This document shows positions 1 to 7,239 of a DNA stretch of 22,581 nucleotides, piece by piece (position 1 is the first letter of the stretch; each line of letters starts with the position of its first letter). The notes under the pieces are model-generated. The model saw nothing but the letters and a program-made list of their open reading frames with translations. It searched no databases and was not told where the DNA came from. The DNA is taken from NCBI GenBank assembly GCA_040755715.1, contig JBFLXN010000027.1:1-22581 (forward strand), in the 5' to 3' direction. The DNA comes from JBFLXN01 sp040755715 [NCBI: Candidatus Edwardsbacteria bacterium]. GTDB lineage: Bacteria > Edwardsbacteria > AC1 > JBFLXN01. The position numbers and the translations under genes are program-made.

Positions 1-1
1 C

Positions 2-97
2 GGCATAGCTGAGGTCAGATTCTGGTGTAATAACAAACTTATCGATGTTCAAAGAGTAAAAATCAGTGATCTACAGCAGTTCACTTTTGAAGTTTAA
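2..97 (+). CDS. Transposase, C-terminal fragment (gene runs off the left edge)
   Basis: An open frame enters from the left edge and ends with TAA at 95-97, giving 31 residues that include AEVRFWCNNKLIDVQRVKIS. A strand-rich tail with a [VI]RFW...QRVK pattern followed by a short hydrophobic end resembles the C-terminal beta-barrel of DDE integrase-type transposases (IS481/IS21/ISNCY-like), though I cannot name the family. The assignment is supported by the sequence just after the stop, which repeats the 12-mer TTCACTTTTGAA seen in the last codons, as expected of an insertion-sequence end. Only the C-terminus is present, so whether the element is intact cannot be judged here. Confidence 0.55.
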   Translation, partial: GIAEVRFWCNNKLIDVQRVKISDLQQFTFEV

Positions 98-120
98 ATG
101 GTTCACTTTTGAAATTTAGC
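80..120. mobile_element. Right end of an insertion sequence (partial)
   Basis: The 12-mer TTCACTTTTGAA occurs at 80-91, inside the transposase 3' end, and again at 102-113, just after its stop. Tandem copies of a short TTCACTTTTGAA-type motif at the terminus are typical of several integrase-type IS families, where they serve as transposase binding sites. The exact boundary is not determinable without the other end; I place it near 113-120. Confidence 0.45.
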
Positions 121-147
121 TAACATATAAATCTGCCATTTTCTCTA

Positions 148-630
148 CTACCTTTTATATCCAATCTTCCTTAAAAATTCCTTCCGCCATTTGATTCCTT
201 CTTCATCCTCAATCCCTTTTGGCTTCAAACCATCAATCACACCTAAGATTCCTCTTCCCTGTTCAGTTTCAGCAATAACTACTTCTACAGGATTTGCCGT
301 CGCACAAAAAACATTGCAGACTTCTGGCACCATTTTAACGGCATTTAAAACATTAATCGGAAAGGCATTCTTCAAAATAATAATGAACGAATGTCCAGCA
401 CCGAGATTCAAGGCATTTTGTCCTGCTAACTTTTTCAGTTCTTCGTCATTTCCTTCTACCCGCACTAAACAGGCGCCAGATGACTCGCAAAAGGCAATAC
501 CGAATTTCATCTCAGGGACGGAATTGACCATTGCTTCATAAAGGTCTTCTACTGTCTTGATAAAATGTGCCTGTCCCAGAATGATATTGGTATCTTCGGG
601 TTTATCAATTTTAACAATTTTTAGTTCCAT
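148..630 (-). CDS. Adenosine-specific kinase (DUF355/PF04008 family)
   Basis: A 160-residue protein matching the whole length of the small adenosine-specific kinase family (structurally known from Pyrobaculum and Pyrococcus), which is thought to phosphorylate adenosine or bind adenine nucleotides in the cytoplasm. Recognised from the conserved run [19 protein letters not shown] near residues 44-62, the glycine-rich [10 protein letters not shown] segment near 77-86, and the tail [10 protein letters not shown] near 125-134. The start is fixed by a strong AGGAGG site eight bases before the ATG at 628-630. It is followed on the same strand (upstream) by an unrelated repeat-bearing spacer, so it is probably a single-gene unit. 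The family is most common in archaea and thermophilic bacteria. Assignment to the family is secure; the physiological substrate is less so. Confidence 0.88.
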   Translation of the reverse strand: MELKIVKIDKPEDTNIILGQAHFIKTVEDLYEAMVNSVPEMKFGIAFCESSGACLVRVEGNDEELKKLAGQNALNLGAGHSFIIILKNAFPINVLNAVKMVPEVCNVFCATANPVEVVIAETEQGRGILGVIDGLKPKGIEDEEGIKWRKEFLRKIGYKR

Positions 631-734
631 TTGTTTAACCTCCTAGGAAATTATACATTAAACCACGAATAGACACGAATGAACACAAATAATTTGTAAA
701 GAATTCTTTTATCGGAGATTAATGTATATTCGTG

Positions 735-768
735 TTTCCGCCGGAGGCGGATCCGCCTTTGGCGGAAA
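735..768. repeat. Near-palindromic GGCGGATCCGCC repeat
   Basis: A 34-base imperfect palindrome centred on GGCGGATCCGCC, with outer arms TTTCCGCC and GGCGGAAA and two mismatched pairs. It is embedded in a spacer (631-801) that otherwise holds fragments of the dispersed 'cacgaat' type of repeat: the words ATTCGTG flank it on both sides. It could fold into a strong hairpin in RNA downstream or upstream of the neighbouring minus-strand genes. It looks like one copy of a genome-wide dispersed element; a related GC-rich stretch lies at 14518-14570. Confidence 0.6.
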
Positions 769-801
769 ATTCGTGGGTAGGTTTTTTCCTTGCCCTCCAG
801 T

Positions 802-1320
802 TTAAAAGATTAGAGGAAATTCTTTTACTCTATGCCAGACTTCTGGCTTACCATTAGTTGAGAATAAGTGTATTCTGTCTACATCAAAGCCAAGATTAAA
901 TTCTCTTCCAATTTCTCTAATTATTTCTTTTTTTGTTTGGGGCGAAAAATCTCCATACACTAAACTTAGATGAGGGATGTATTGTGAGTCGGTTTCTCTC
1001 CCAAATATTTTTCTTGCTTTTTGGTTTGCTCTCATAATTGCGTCAGTTTCTTTTACTCTAATAAACAGACACTTGAAATATTCATCAAGATATTCTACTC
1101 TACTGAATTCAATTCTATACGGTTGAACAACAGAAGCAAGTTGATCTGTTTTTGAAACAATTTCCTTCTCCAAGCCCAAAATTTCACTGATAAGAGTTAT
1201 ATGGGGCTCAAAATAAGGTGCATTATATTTTTCACTCAGTTGAGAAATCAAACTATTTAATTTCTCGTAAACTTCGCCAGTGGGCATTAACCAAAGAGAG
1301 TATCCTTGTACTTTTGACAT
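802..1320 (-). CDS. 2H phosphoesterase, 2'-5' RNA ligase / cyclic phosphodiesterase-like
   Basis: A 172-residue cytoplasmic protein with the two HxT/S catalytic motifs that define the 2H phosphoesterase superfamily: HIT at residues 40-42 (in FEPHITLISE) and HLS at 117-119 (in YIPHLSLVYGD). The spacing of about 75 residues and the short overall length fit the cyclic phosphodiesterase / LigT-like group, which hydrolyses 2',3'-cyclic or 1'',2''-cyclic phosphates on RNA-derived products. The N-terminal SLWLMPTGE strand matches the same family. The true substrate cannot be read from sequence. No strong ribosome-binding site is obvious before the ATG at 1318-1320. It lies 113 bases downstream of the nuclease-like ORF that ends at 1434 and could share its transcript. 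Confidence 0.82.
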   Translation of the reverse strand: MSKVQGYSLWLMPTGEVYEKLNSLISQLSEKYNAPYFEPHITLISEILGLEKEIVSKTDQLASVVQPYRIEFSRVEYLDEYFKCLFIRVKETDAIMRANQKARKIFGRETDSQYIPHLSLVYGDFSPQTKKEIIREIGREFNLGFDVDRIHLFSTNGKPEVWHRVKEFPLIF

Positions 1321-1433
1321 AAGTGCAAGAGAACCCCGACCCTCTAACTAAGATTCTCCAGACAATTCTAATGAAATTTTCTTCACAGCGGAAATTCCCT
1401 CACGAATCATTTCTCATTTTTTCTTCTATCGGC

Positions 1434-2012
1434 TCAAAGCAACCCTATCTTTTTCTCAAGATCGACCCATCGGCATTTCTGCTGATGTAATTCATGAATC
1501 TGGGGAATTGAAATCATCTTGATTTTATCCTTTATTTCATGGAAAGTTCCGCTTAAAAGTATCTCAGCTTTCTCAATGTCTTTGTCTTGGGCTACAAGAA
1601 AAATATTGCTGTTCCAAAGGTCAAATGCGTGCTTTAATTTTCCAAGAGCATGATAGATATCTCCGCCTATTTGAATCTCAAATACACGGGTAGGAACACC
1701 TTTGTCGATTCTTCGCCAGACAACATCCAATTTTTCATTTTCCATAGGATATTCCTTTTCACTTATCAAACGGTTCAATCGCCCAATTTCAAATATCAAT
1801 TCTTGAAGTTTAGTATGGCCTAGAGAAGGTTCTTCGGCTTTAGCAATTTCTTGACTAACCTCTTCAACTTTTCTCTTTTCACTTATGTGGATTGGGTAAT
1901 TAAATTTCTCTGCAAACATTTTATGAAGTTTTTCCACCATTTCTTCTTTTAAGAGATCAATTCCTCCACGCGCTCGGGGAGATAATTTAATAGGAATTTT
2001 TTGATTTCCCAC
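1434..2012 (-). CDS. PD-(D/E)XK-like nuclease domain, probable 3' part of a frameshifted EVE-nuclease gene
   Basis: A 192-residue reading frame beginning at a GTG. The core reads H66...E71...E76, then LDVVW with D96, then VFEIQ with E112 and Q114, followed by a helical segment and a strand NIFLVAQD. The order E - D - ExQ with an LD-V-V-W strand is the usual layout of restriction-endonuclease-fold (PD-(D/E)XK) nucleases, with Gln in place of the usual Lys; this is pattern recognition, not a database match. The first residues, KIPIKLSPRARGGIDLL, read as the natural continuation of the EVE ORF just upstream, which is in a different frame. I therefore think this is the C-terminal half of one protein of about 291 residues. 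GTG initiation as a separate protein is possible but there is no convincing ribosome-binding site of its own. Confidence 0.6.
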   Translation of the reverse strand: MGNQKIPIKLSPRARGGIDLLKEEMVEKLHKMFAEKFNYPIHISEKRKVEEVSQEIAKAEEPSLGHTKLQELIFEIGRLNRLISEKEYPMENEKLDVVWRRIDKGVPTRVFEIQIGGDIYHALGKLKHAFDLWNSNIFLVAQDKDIEKAEILLSGTFHEIKDKIKMISIPQIHELHQQKCRWVDLEKKIGLL

Positions 2013-2308
2013 TCCTTTTGCTCTATTAGATAATCAACATGAAATTCGAAGCGATACGGGTAAATCAATTTTCCTGACGCAATTTCGTCAGGCCAGAGGG
2101 GCCTATCCTGAATAAACTTAGTAGCGACTCTTCCTATACCGATGATACCTCCTATTGGTGCGGTAACGTAGAAAAATATAATATCTTCAGGATCTAACGC
2201 TTTCCACTCGGCATAGAGCGCTTCCTTAACACCCCAAATATCTTGGTGACTGAAAGCGGTTTTCCAACTTTCTTCCGGTCCTACGATAATCCAATACGGT
2301 TTTTTCAT
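1949..2308 (-). CDS. EVE-domain (PUA-like) protein, 5' part of the frameshifted EVE-nuclease gene
   Basis: A 119-residue ORF. The first ~110 residues are a clear EVE domain: YWIIVGPEESWKTAF at 5-19, the GLKE-like WGVKEAL, DIIFFYVTAPIGGIIGIGRV at 43-62, and PYRFEFHVDYLIE near 83-95. EVE domains share the PUA/YTH-like fold and in bacteria often bind modified bases, commonly in proteins fused to nucleases that act on modified DNA. The ATG at 2306-2308 is preceded by GAGGAGGAACA, a strong ribosome-binding site nine bases from the stop of the zinc-ribbon gene. After residue ~103 the protein loses EVE character (FLLNYLPERVEELIS), because of a run of six A that shifts the frame; reading on in the -1 frame restores a sensible sequence. 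A native ORF of this length is the alternative. Confidence 0.78.
   Translation of the reverse strand: MKKPYWIIVGPEESWKTAFSHQDIWGVKEALYAEWKALDPEDIIFFYVTAPIGGIIGIGRVATKFIQDRPLWPDEIASGKLIYPYRFEFHVDYLIEQKEWEIKKFLLNYLPERVEELIS
1986..2004 (-). other. Frameshift site joining the EVE and nuclease ORFs (A6 run)
   Basis: The two reading frames differ by one base and meet at a run of six A on the minus strand (T run on plus near 1995-2000). A one-base backward slip, or one extra A, turns KEWEIKK-FLLNY into KEWEIKK-IPIKLSPRARG and yields one continuous ~291-residue protein. It may be a sequencing or assembly error, a disabling mutation, or programmed -1 frameshifting; the codon layout c|AAA|AAA|TTC is not a perfect slippery heptamer. 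Confidence 0.6.
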
Positions 2309-2317
2309 TGTTCCTCC

Positions 2318-2491
2318 TCACTTGTATATTGTCTCTCCGTAATTTGTAATCTCAAGCTTTTCACCACAGTTTTCACAATCAATTTTCGTGCCGGTTAAAT
2401 CTTTACCATATTCATTGTCAATTTGAGTTTCGCTTCCACACTTGAGACATACGAGTGAGTAATAAATCGTCCTGTTATACTTCACTTTCAT
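2318..2491 (-). CDS. Small zinc-ribbon protein, 57 residues
   Basis: A short gene starting MKVKYNRTIYYSLVCLKCGS. Two CxxC knuckles, C15/C18 (CLKC) and C39/C42 (CENC), are spaced as in a four-cysteine zinc ribbon, so the protein probably binds one zinc ion and may contact nucleic acid or another protein. A GGGAGG ribosome-binding site lies a few bases before the ATG at 2489-2491, and the ATG overlaps the stop of the methyltransferase frame as ATGA, a sign of translational coupling. It ends nine bases before the EVE start. The tight packing with a DNA methyltransferase remnant and an EVE-nuclease suggests a part in the same module. I recognise no named family; function unknown. Confidence 0.72.
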   Translation of the reverse strand: MKVKYNRTIYYSLVCLKCGSETQIDNEYGKDLTGTKIDCENCGEKLEITNYGETIYK

Positions 2492-2925
2492 TGACGCCTC
2501 CCTTCGTAAAAATTAACTGTCTCCCCTTCTTTGGGCAATCGGCGTGCCTTTTTCATAAAGACCTTATAAACATTATATTTTCCATACCAAGTCTCATACA
2601 GACTTTTATATTTTTCCTTGGTAGCAAGGTCTATTCTTATGGTGTAATGTTGGGAAAGACTGGGAATGCCGTAAGGCGGATTGCCAATAACTAAATCAAA
2701 AGACACCTCTGGCTGCCATAAAAGATAATCAGCCCTGATTATCTTAATATTACTGCCAATATTTACAGTACTTAAATAATTAATAATGTCCTGATTAATT
2801 TCTACCCCAAAGAATGCTGATATTTTATTTTTTTCATATTCTTCATTCCTTTGCTCATTTTGAACCCGCCATTTCCGATAACTTAAAATAAACGCAAATA
2901 CACAGACCGCCTTTTCTTCCGCTAT
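2488..2925 (-). pseudogene. N6-adenine DNA methyltransferase remnant (motifs II-IV only)
   Basis: An open frame of 145 codons from just after a TAG at 2926-2928 to the TGA at 2488-2490. It carries GVEINQDI (motif II), NIKIIRADYLLW (motif III), FDLVIGNPPYG (motif IV, the NPPY catalytic loop) and a following YGKYNVYKVFMKKA stretch, typical of TaqI/type IIG-like gamma-class adenine methyltransferases. Missing are motif I (the SAM-binding FxGxG region), any good start codon, and everything after motif V including target recognition; such enzymes are normally several hundred residues. Only an internal GTG at 2704-2706 could start a 72-residue product. Upstream of 2925 the homologous sequence gives way to repeats, suggesting the 5' half was lost by deletion or insertion. 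Surely inactive as a methyltransferase on its own. Confidence 0.8.
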
Positions 2926-3158
2926 CTATCTATCGCATTTCGTAGTTCGCTTTTCAGCGGAGAAAAAAAGAATTCTTACTCATAAACTCAATCTATAAAC
3001 ATTTCGCTCCTACGGAGCTATGCTCATTTGCGATATTTCTATATCCCTATTAACATCTTGCTCCTACGGAGCTGGAAAATTCACCCAAAATACTCTCGCT
3101 ACCCGCTATTATATAAACTATGTGTGAATTCGTGTCAATTTGTGGTTTCATTTTTGCA
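2926..3158. repeat. Spacer with two copies of a CTCCTACGGAGC hairpin repeat
   Basis: This 233-base spacer between the methyltransferase remnant and uvrA contains the hairpin GCTCCTACGGAGC at 3006-3018 and again at 3060-3072 (five-base stem, three-base loop), each near an A/T-rich 'aaacatttcgctcc' or 'aacatcttgctcc' lead-in. Similar 'agctccgtaggagc' units are dispersed in many uncultured-bacterium genomes. No coding signal seen. Confidence 0.6.
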
Positions 3159-6014
3159 TTACAGCTTTTTTCCCAATTCCGCCTTTAAGAACTTGCCAGT
3201 ATAGGAGTCTTCCTCTTTCGCTACCCCCTCCGGAGTTCCTTCAGCAATAATCTCTCCACCCTCATCACCACCCTCTGGACCAAGGTCAATAATCCAATCA
3301 GCTACTTTAATCACATCCAAATTATGCTCAATTACTAAAACAGTATTTCCTTTGTCTACTAAACGATTTAGCACATTCAATAACATCTTCACATCTTCAA
3401 AATGCAAGCCAGTGGTGGGTTCATCAAGGATATAAAGGGTCTGCCCGGTAGAAACTTTGGAAAGTTCAGTAGATAATTTGACTCTTTGCGCCTCACCCCC
3501 GGAAAGAGTGGTGGCGGATTGTCCCAGATGAATGTAGCCCAAACCTACATCATAGAGTGTCTTTAATTTGCGTTTAATCTTAGGAATATTTTCAAAAAAT
3601 TTCAATGCTTCAGAGACAGACATTTCTAAGATATCCGCAATTGATTTTCCTTTATATAAGACTTCCAATGTTTCACGATTGTATCTCTTGCCTTTACAAA
3701 CCTCGCAGGTAATATAGACATCTGGTAAGAAGTGCATTTCAATCTTTTTAACACCATCTCCTTCACAGGCGGAACAGCGACCTCCTCTGACATTAAAACT
3801 AAATCTTCCAGGTCTATAGCCGCGCATCTTTGATTCTGGCACTTGTGAAAAAAGTTCACGAATATAGGTAAAAACACCGGTGTAAGTTGCTGGATTTGAA
3901 CGGGGGGTCCGTCCGATTGGCGACTGGTCAATATTAATTACCTTATCAATATTCTCTGTGCCCACTATCCCTTTGTGTTTTCCGGGGGGGGTCTTTGAGT
4001 AATAGAATTGCTGTGCTAAGGCACGATAGAGAATATCATTTACTAAAGTACTCTTCCCTGAGCCAGAGACGCCAGTAATGCAGGTGAAGGTGCCCAAGGG
4101 TATTTTTACATCAACGGATTTCAGATTATTCTCAGCGGCCCCTTTGATTATTAGACACCTGCCGGAGATTTTTCTCCTTTGCTTTGGCACTTCAATCCAT
4201 CTTCGCCCCGCAAGATAATCACCAGTAATAGAATTTTTACAATTGGCGATTTCTTCCGGAGTGCCAGTAATCACTACCTTTCCGCCTTCTTCTCCAGCAC
4301 CCGGACCCAAGTCAATCACATTGTCTGCAGAAAGAATTGTCTGACGGTCGTGTTCCACTACCATTACTGTATTACCTAAATCTCTTAAAGACTTCAGAGT
4401 GGAAAGAAGTCGTCTATTATCGCGCTGGTGTAAACCGATAGAGGGCTCATCCAAAACATAGAGGACACCCACCAGACTTGAGCCAATCTGCGTAGCCAGA
4501 TGAATTCTCTGGGCTTCCCCACCAGCGAGAGTTTCTGAGGAACGGTCCAAAGTCAAGTAATCTAAACCGACATCAATCAGAAATCCCAGACGGGCATTGA
4601 TTTCTTTCAAGACTTGATGAGCAATTTTTTCTTCTTTAGTGCTGAGTTTCAATCCTTCAGAAAAAAATCTTTTGGCTTCCTTCACTGACATCTGAGTAAT
4701 TTCAGCGATTGACTTATTAGCAATCTTTACCGAAAGACTCTCCTTTTTCAAGCGTTTGCCCTGGCAATCTGGACAGGGAAGAATAGACATAAATTTTTCA
4801 ATTTCGTAGCGAATATAGTCTGAAGTTGTTTCCTTATAGCGTCGCATCAAGTTTGGAATCACGCCTTCAAAACTTTTATGAAACTCATAATAGTTCCCGG
4901 ATTGACCCCGATATTTGATTTTGAGTTCTCTTCCTTTTGTTCCCCAGAGTAATATTTCCTTGGCCATCCCCGGTAATTCTCGCCAGGGAACATCCAGGCT
5001 AAAGTGATATTCTCTGGCGACCGCTTCTAATTGAGTGCCAATCCAGCGTCCTTCTGGGTCACCCCAAGCAGTAATAGTTCCTTCGGCTACGGTCAAATCC
5101 GGGTTTGGAATGACTAAATCAGGGTCAATTTCCATTCTCGTGCCAAGTCCTGAACAAGTGGAACAGGCACCATAAGGATTATTGAAGGAAAACATTCTCG
5201 GGCTGAGTTCTTCATAGGAAATGCCGCAAGTAGGGCAAGCCAATCGTTCAGAGAAGATTTTTTCTTCACCATCAACTGAAAGCAAAACTATTCCTTTCTG
5301 CTGGTCTTCGGGCAGAGGCATCCGTTCAGCCAATCTCAGGGCAGTTTCCAGAGAATCAGCCAATCTCTTTTTGGATTTCTCGCTTACGGCTATTCTATCT
5401 ACAATCACTGAAATAGTATGTTTCTTATTCTTATCAAGATTTATTGGACTATCTAATTCATAAATTCTCCCGTCTATCTTCACCCGCACATACCCTTCTT
5501 TTCTGACTTTTTCAAAGAGTTCTTTATATTCTCCTTTCCTGCTGCGAACTAAAGGAGACAAAATTTGAATTTTTGTTCCTTCGGGATATTCCAGGAGATT
5601 GTCAACAATTTGTTGCACTGTCTGTGAAGTGATTTGCCGACCGCATTTGTAGCAGTAAGGAGTGCCAATTCGGGCAAAGAGAACGCGTAGGTAATCGTAA
5701 ATCTCTGTTACGGTAGCCACGGTGGAGCGAGGGTTTTTTGCGGCAGTGCGTTGTTCAATAGAAATAGCTGGGGAGAGTCCCTCAATGTAATCAACATCAG
5801 GTTTTTCCATTACACCAAGGAATTGCCGGGCGTAGGCAGAAAGCGATTCTACATAGCGTCTCTGCCCCTCAGCGTAGATGGTATCAAATGCCAAGGAAGA
5901 TTTTCCTGAGCCAGAGAGTCCGGTAATGACTACCAATTTATCTCGGGGGATTTCTAAATCAATATTTTTGAGATTGTGCTCTCTGGCGCCTTTAATAAGA
6001 ATTTTGCCGGACAT
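3159..6014 (-). CDS. uvrA: UvrABC excinuclease subunit A
   Basis: Full-length UvrA (951 residues; the family is usually 930-980). It is the damage-recognising ATPase of nucleotide excision repair, loading UvrB on lesions in the cytoplasm. Two ABC ATPase modules are present: Walker [11 protein letters not shown] at 31-40 and GVSGSGKST at 648-656; signatures LAGGE at 496-500 and LSGGE at 837-841; Walker [17 protein letters not shown] near 518-533 and [12 protein letters not shown] near 858-869. Zinc-binding pairs are C260/C263 with C284/C287, and C747/C750 with C770/C773; C414/C417 form a further CPDC. The first signature has Ala where Ser is usual. The ATG at 6012-6014 follows a weak AAGG ribosome-binding site. 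It stands alone, not next to uvrB or uvrC. Confidence 0.98.
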   Translation of the reverse strand: MSGKILIKGAREHNLKNIDLEIPRDKLVVITGLSGSGKSSLAFDTIYAEGQRRYVESLSAYARQFLGVMEKPDVDYIEGLSPAISIEQRTAAKNPRSTVATVTEIYDYLRVLFARIGTPYCYKCGRQITSQTVQQIVDNLLEYPEGTKIQILSPLVRSRKGEYKELFEKVRKEGYVRVKIDGRIYELDSPINLDKNKKHTISVIVDRIAVSEKSKKRLADSLETALRLAERMPLPEDQQKGIVLLSVDGEEKIFSERLACPTCGISYEELSPRMFSFNNPYGACSTCSGLGTRMEIDPDLVIPNPDLTVAEGTITAWGDPEGRWIGTQLEAVAREYHFSLDVPWRELPGMAKEILLWGTKGRELKIKYRGQSGNYYEFHKSFEGVIPNLMRRYKETTSDYIRYEIEKFMSILPCPDCQGKRLKKESLSVKIANKSIAEITQMSVKEAKRFFSEGLKLSTKEEKIAHQVLKEINARLGFLIDVGLDYLTLDRSSETLAGGEAQRIHLATQIGSSLVGVLYVLDEPSIGLHQRDNRRLLSTLKSLRDLGNTVMVVEHDRQTILSADNVIDLGPGAGEEGGKVVITGTPEEIANCKNSITGDYLAGRRWIEVPKQRRKISGRCLIIKGAAENNLKSVDVKIPLGTFTCITGVSGSGKSTLVNDILYRALAQQFYYSKTPPGKHKGIVGTENIDKVINIDQSPIGRTPRSNPATYTGVFTYIRELFSQVPESKMRGYRPGRFSFNVRGGRCSACEGDGVKKIEMHFLPDVYITCEVCKGKRYNRETLEVLYKGKSIADILEMSVSEALKFFENIPKIKRKLKTLYDVGLGYIHLGQSATTLSGGEAQRVKLSTELSKVSTGQTLYILDEPTTGLHFEDVKMLLNVLNRLVDKGNTVLVIEHNLDVIKVADWIIDLGPEGGDEGGEIIAEGTPEGVAKEEDSYTGKFLKAELGKKL

Positions 6015-6426
6015 CTTCAGACCTTAGAAAAATCAAAAATGAAACATCAAATAACAAAAATATCACCCCGCCTATGGCGGGACAAACCCAAAATTTGAAA
6101 ATTTTGAGATTTAACTTTCATTATTATACCACACTAATCCCCTCTATGACAATAGTTTTTTTGCTCATGGCGTCGCCAGTTTTTTGTCCTCTTCAATCTT
6201 TTTTTCTTGCTTTTATTTTTCTATTTTTGGTATATTTATATATATTTGCTTCAGAATTTCAATAAAATAGTAGAGAGTATTGGGTTTATGGGGTTTTCTT
6301 GGTTTATTGAGTTTATCGGGTTATTAAAACCCAATGAACCCAAAAAACTCAACAAACTCAATTAACCCAAGACTCTCTTCTTGCTACTCGCTACTGCCGA
6401 GCGTAGCGAAGCGTATCTTAAACCCG
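6015..6426. repeat. Gene-free spacer with a long imperfect hairpin (6271-6378)
   Basis: Between uvrA and tRNA-Pro there is no credible gene. The main structure is an imperfect inverted repeat of about 108 bases, 6271-6378: AGAGAGT at one end pairs with ACTCTCT at the other, and between them G/T-rich words (TTGGGTT, GAGTTTAT) face C/A-rich complements (AACCCAA, AAACTCA). The arms themselves look like a ~10-base repeating unit. A small CCCGCC/GGCGGG hairpin lies near 6067-6081, and 6395-6415 holds a 'gcgtagcgaagcgta' dispersed word. Confidence 0.55.
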
Positions 6427-6502
6427 CGGGGCGTAGCGCAGCCCGGTTTAGCGCGCCTGCCTTGGGAGCAGGAGGTCGGCGGTTCAAATCCGCCCGCCCC
6501 GA
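6427..6502 (+). tRNA. tRNA-Pro (anticodon TGG)
   Basis: A complete 76-base cloverleaf. Acceptor arm CGGGGCG (6427-6433) pairs with CGCCCCG (6495-6501), discriminator A at 6502. The anticodon stem CCTGC/GCAGG (6456-6460 / 6468-6472) encloses the loop CTTGGGA with anticodon TGG at 6463-6465, which reads CCA and, by wobble, other proline codons. The T arm contains GGTTCAAATCC. The 3' CCA is not encoded, so it must be added after transcription. Confidence 0.97.
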
Positions 6503-6509
6503 TTAGTGC

Positions 6510-6528
6510 GTGGCGCTATAAGCGCCAC
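6510..6528 (+). terminator. Short perfect hairpin just after tRNA-Pro
   Basis: GTGGCGCT - ATA - AGCGCCAC is an eight-base-pair stem with a three-base loop starting eight bases after the tRNA. It could help end or process the tRNA transcript, but there is no T run after it, so the terminator role is tentative. Confidence 0.4.
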
Positions 6529-6717
6529 CACCCCGACCAAATGACACTTTGCGAAATTGATAAATTCCTCACAAGAACCTTCTTTCAATTCTTCAGCCTC
6601 AGACTGAGTAAGTTTTTGGATTGACTAAGAGATTAGTTTTAGTGTAATTCAGTAATAAAACCTTTGTTGCAGAATCCTAACCCTTCATAATAGAGTTCTG
6701 CAAAATGAGATAATTTG

Positions 6718-6754
6718 TCATTGCGAGTCCCGATTTATCGGGACGAAGCAATCC
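6718..6754. repeat. 'CATTGCGAG...CGAAGCAATC' dispersed repeat
   Basis: A unit of the type GTCATTGCGAG - hairpin - CGAAGCAATCC, with the hairpin TCCCGATTTATCGGGA in the middle. This resembles a repeat dispersed through many bacterial genomes. No gene in 6529-6777. Confidence 0.6.
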
Positions 6755-6777
6755 CAACTCATTGTAAATAAAGATAG

Positions 6778-6953
6778 GACTTTATTAAAATTTTGTCTAA
6801 AATTGGCACAATTTATCCTGAACGGAGTGAAGGAAAATCAACACTGACAAGCGTTTAAGCCTTCTGGGCTTGTTCTTCTCTTGTCCCCCGACAAGTCGGG
6901 GGAAGAAAGACAGCCCAAGCCCCGATAAATCGGGGCTTCAGGGCATCCTCAAA
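6778..6953. repeat. Inverted repeat A, left copy (176 bp)
   Basis: Matches the reverse complement of 10846-11021 over 176 bases with three mismatches by eye. Each copy carries two strong hairpins: here CCCCCGAC/GTCGGGGG at 6885-6902 and AAGCCCCGAT/ATCGGGGCTT at 6917-6938. No coding capacity is evident. This copy lies between the divergent genes uvrA and the secreted-protein gene at 7240. Confidence 0.9.
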
Positions 6954-6967
6954 TGAAAGAAAATGCA

Positions 6968-7093
6968 AAATTTAAATATCAAAATGCAAAATTAAGGAAT
7001 TTGTTTTTAATTTTTGATATGTCATTTTGATTTTTACATTTTGATATTTGATTTTCCTAGGCAGATTTTGAGCCAAAATTTAACAAAGCACTG
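6968..7093. repeat. Inverted repeat B, left copy (126 bp, perfect)
   Basis: An A/T-rich element identical, base for base, to the reverse complement of 22456-22581, where the window ends. A 35-base piece (7059-7093) recurs reverse-complemented at 10758-10792. Inside, the word CAAAATGCAAAATT and variants of TTTTGATAT recur. A weaker third relative is at 21311-21345. It lies 14 bases from repeat A. Confidence 0.92.
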
Positions 7094-7097
7094 TAAA

Positions 7098-7190
7098 GAC
7101 ATTGCGGAGCCTGTTCCGAGCAGAGCGAGGAATCTGCTCCGGGTTTGCTTCGGCTTCGCCTCGCAACCGCTTTGCTCCTCGCAATGACAC
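7098..7190. repeat. Imperfect palindrome of the 'ATTGCGAGGAGC' repeat type
   Basis: Starts ACATTGCGGAGC and ends GCTCCTCGCAATGAC, so its ends are inverted copies of each other. The interior is rich in 'cgagcagagcgaggaatctgc'-like words typical of this dispersed family. It fills most of the space between repeat B and the gene at 7240. Confidence 0.6.
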
Positions 7191-7239
7191 TTAACAGGCA
7201 TTTTGCAGAAGTCTTCCTTCATAAAGAAAAGGAGGAACA

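Noticed and set aside
3626-3931. 101-residue minus-strand ORF inside uvrA
   Set aside because: Out-of-frame shadow of conserved uvrA sequence with no domain or ribosome-binding site.
6334-6624. 96-residue plus-strand ORF across the tRNA-Pro gene
   Set aside because: It reads through a tRNA and repeat hairpins; its translation (for example GVAQPGLARLPWEQEVGGSNPP) is the usual artefact of translating a tRNA.
6530-6640. Minus-strand frame reading KLTQSEAEELKEGSCEEFINF
   Set aside because: It looks weakly protein-like but has no start, is about 40 codons and is bounded by a stop and a tRNA; I cannot support it as a gene remnant.
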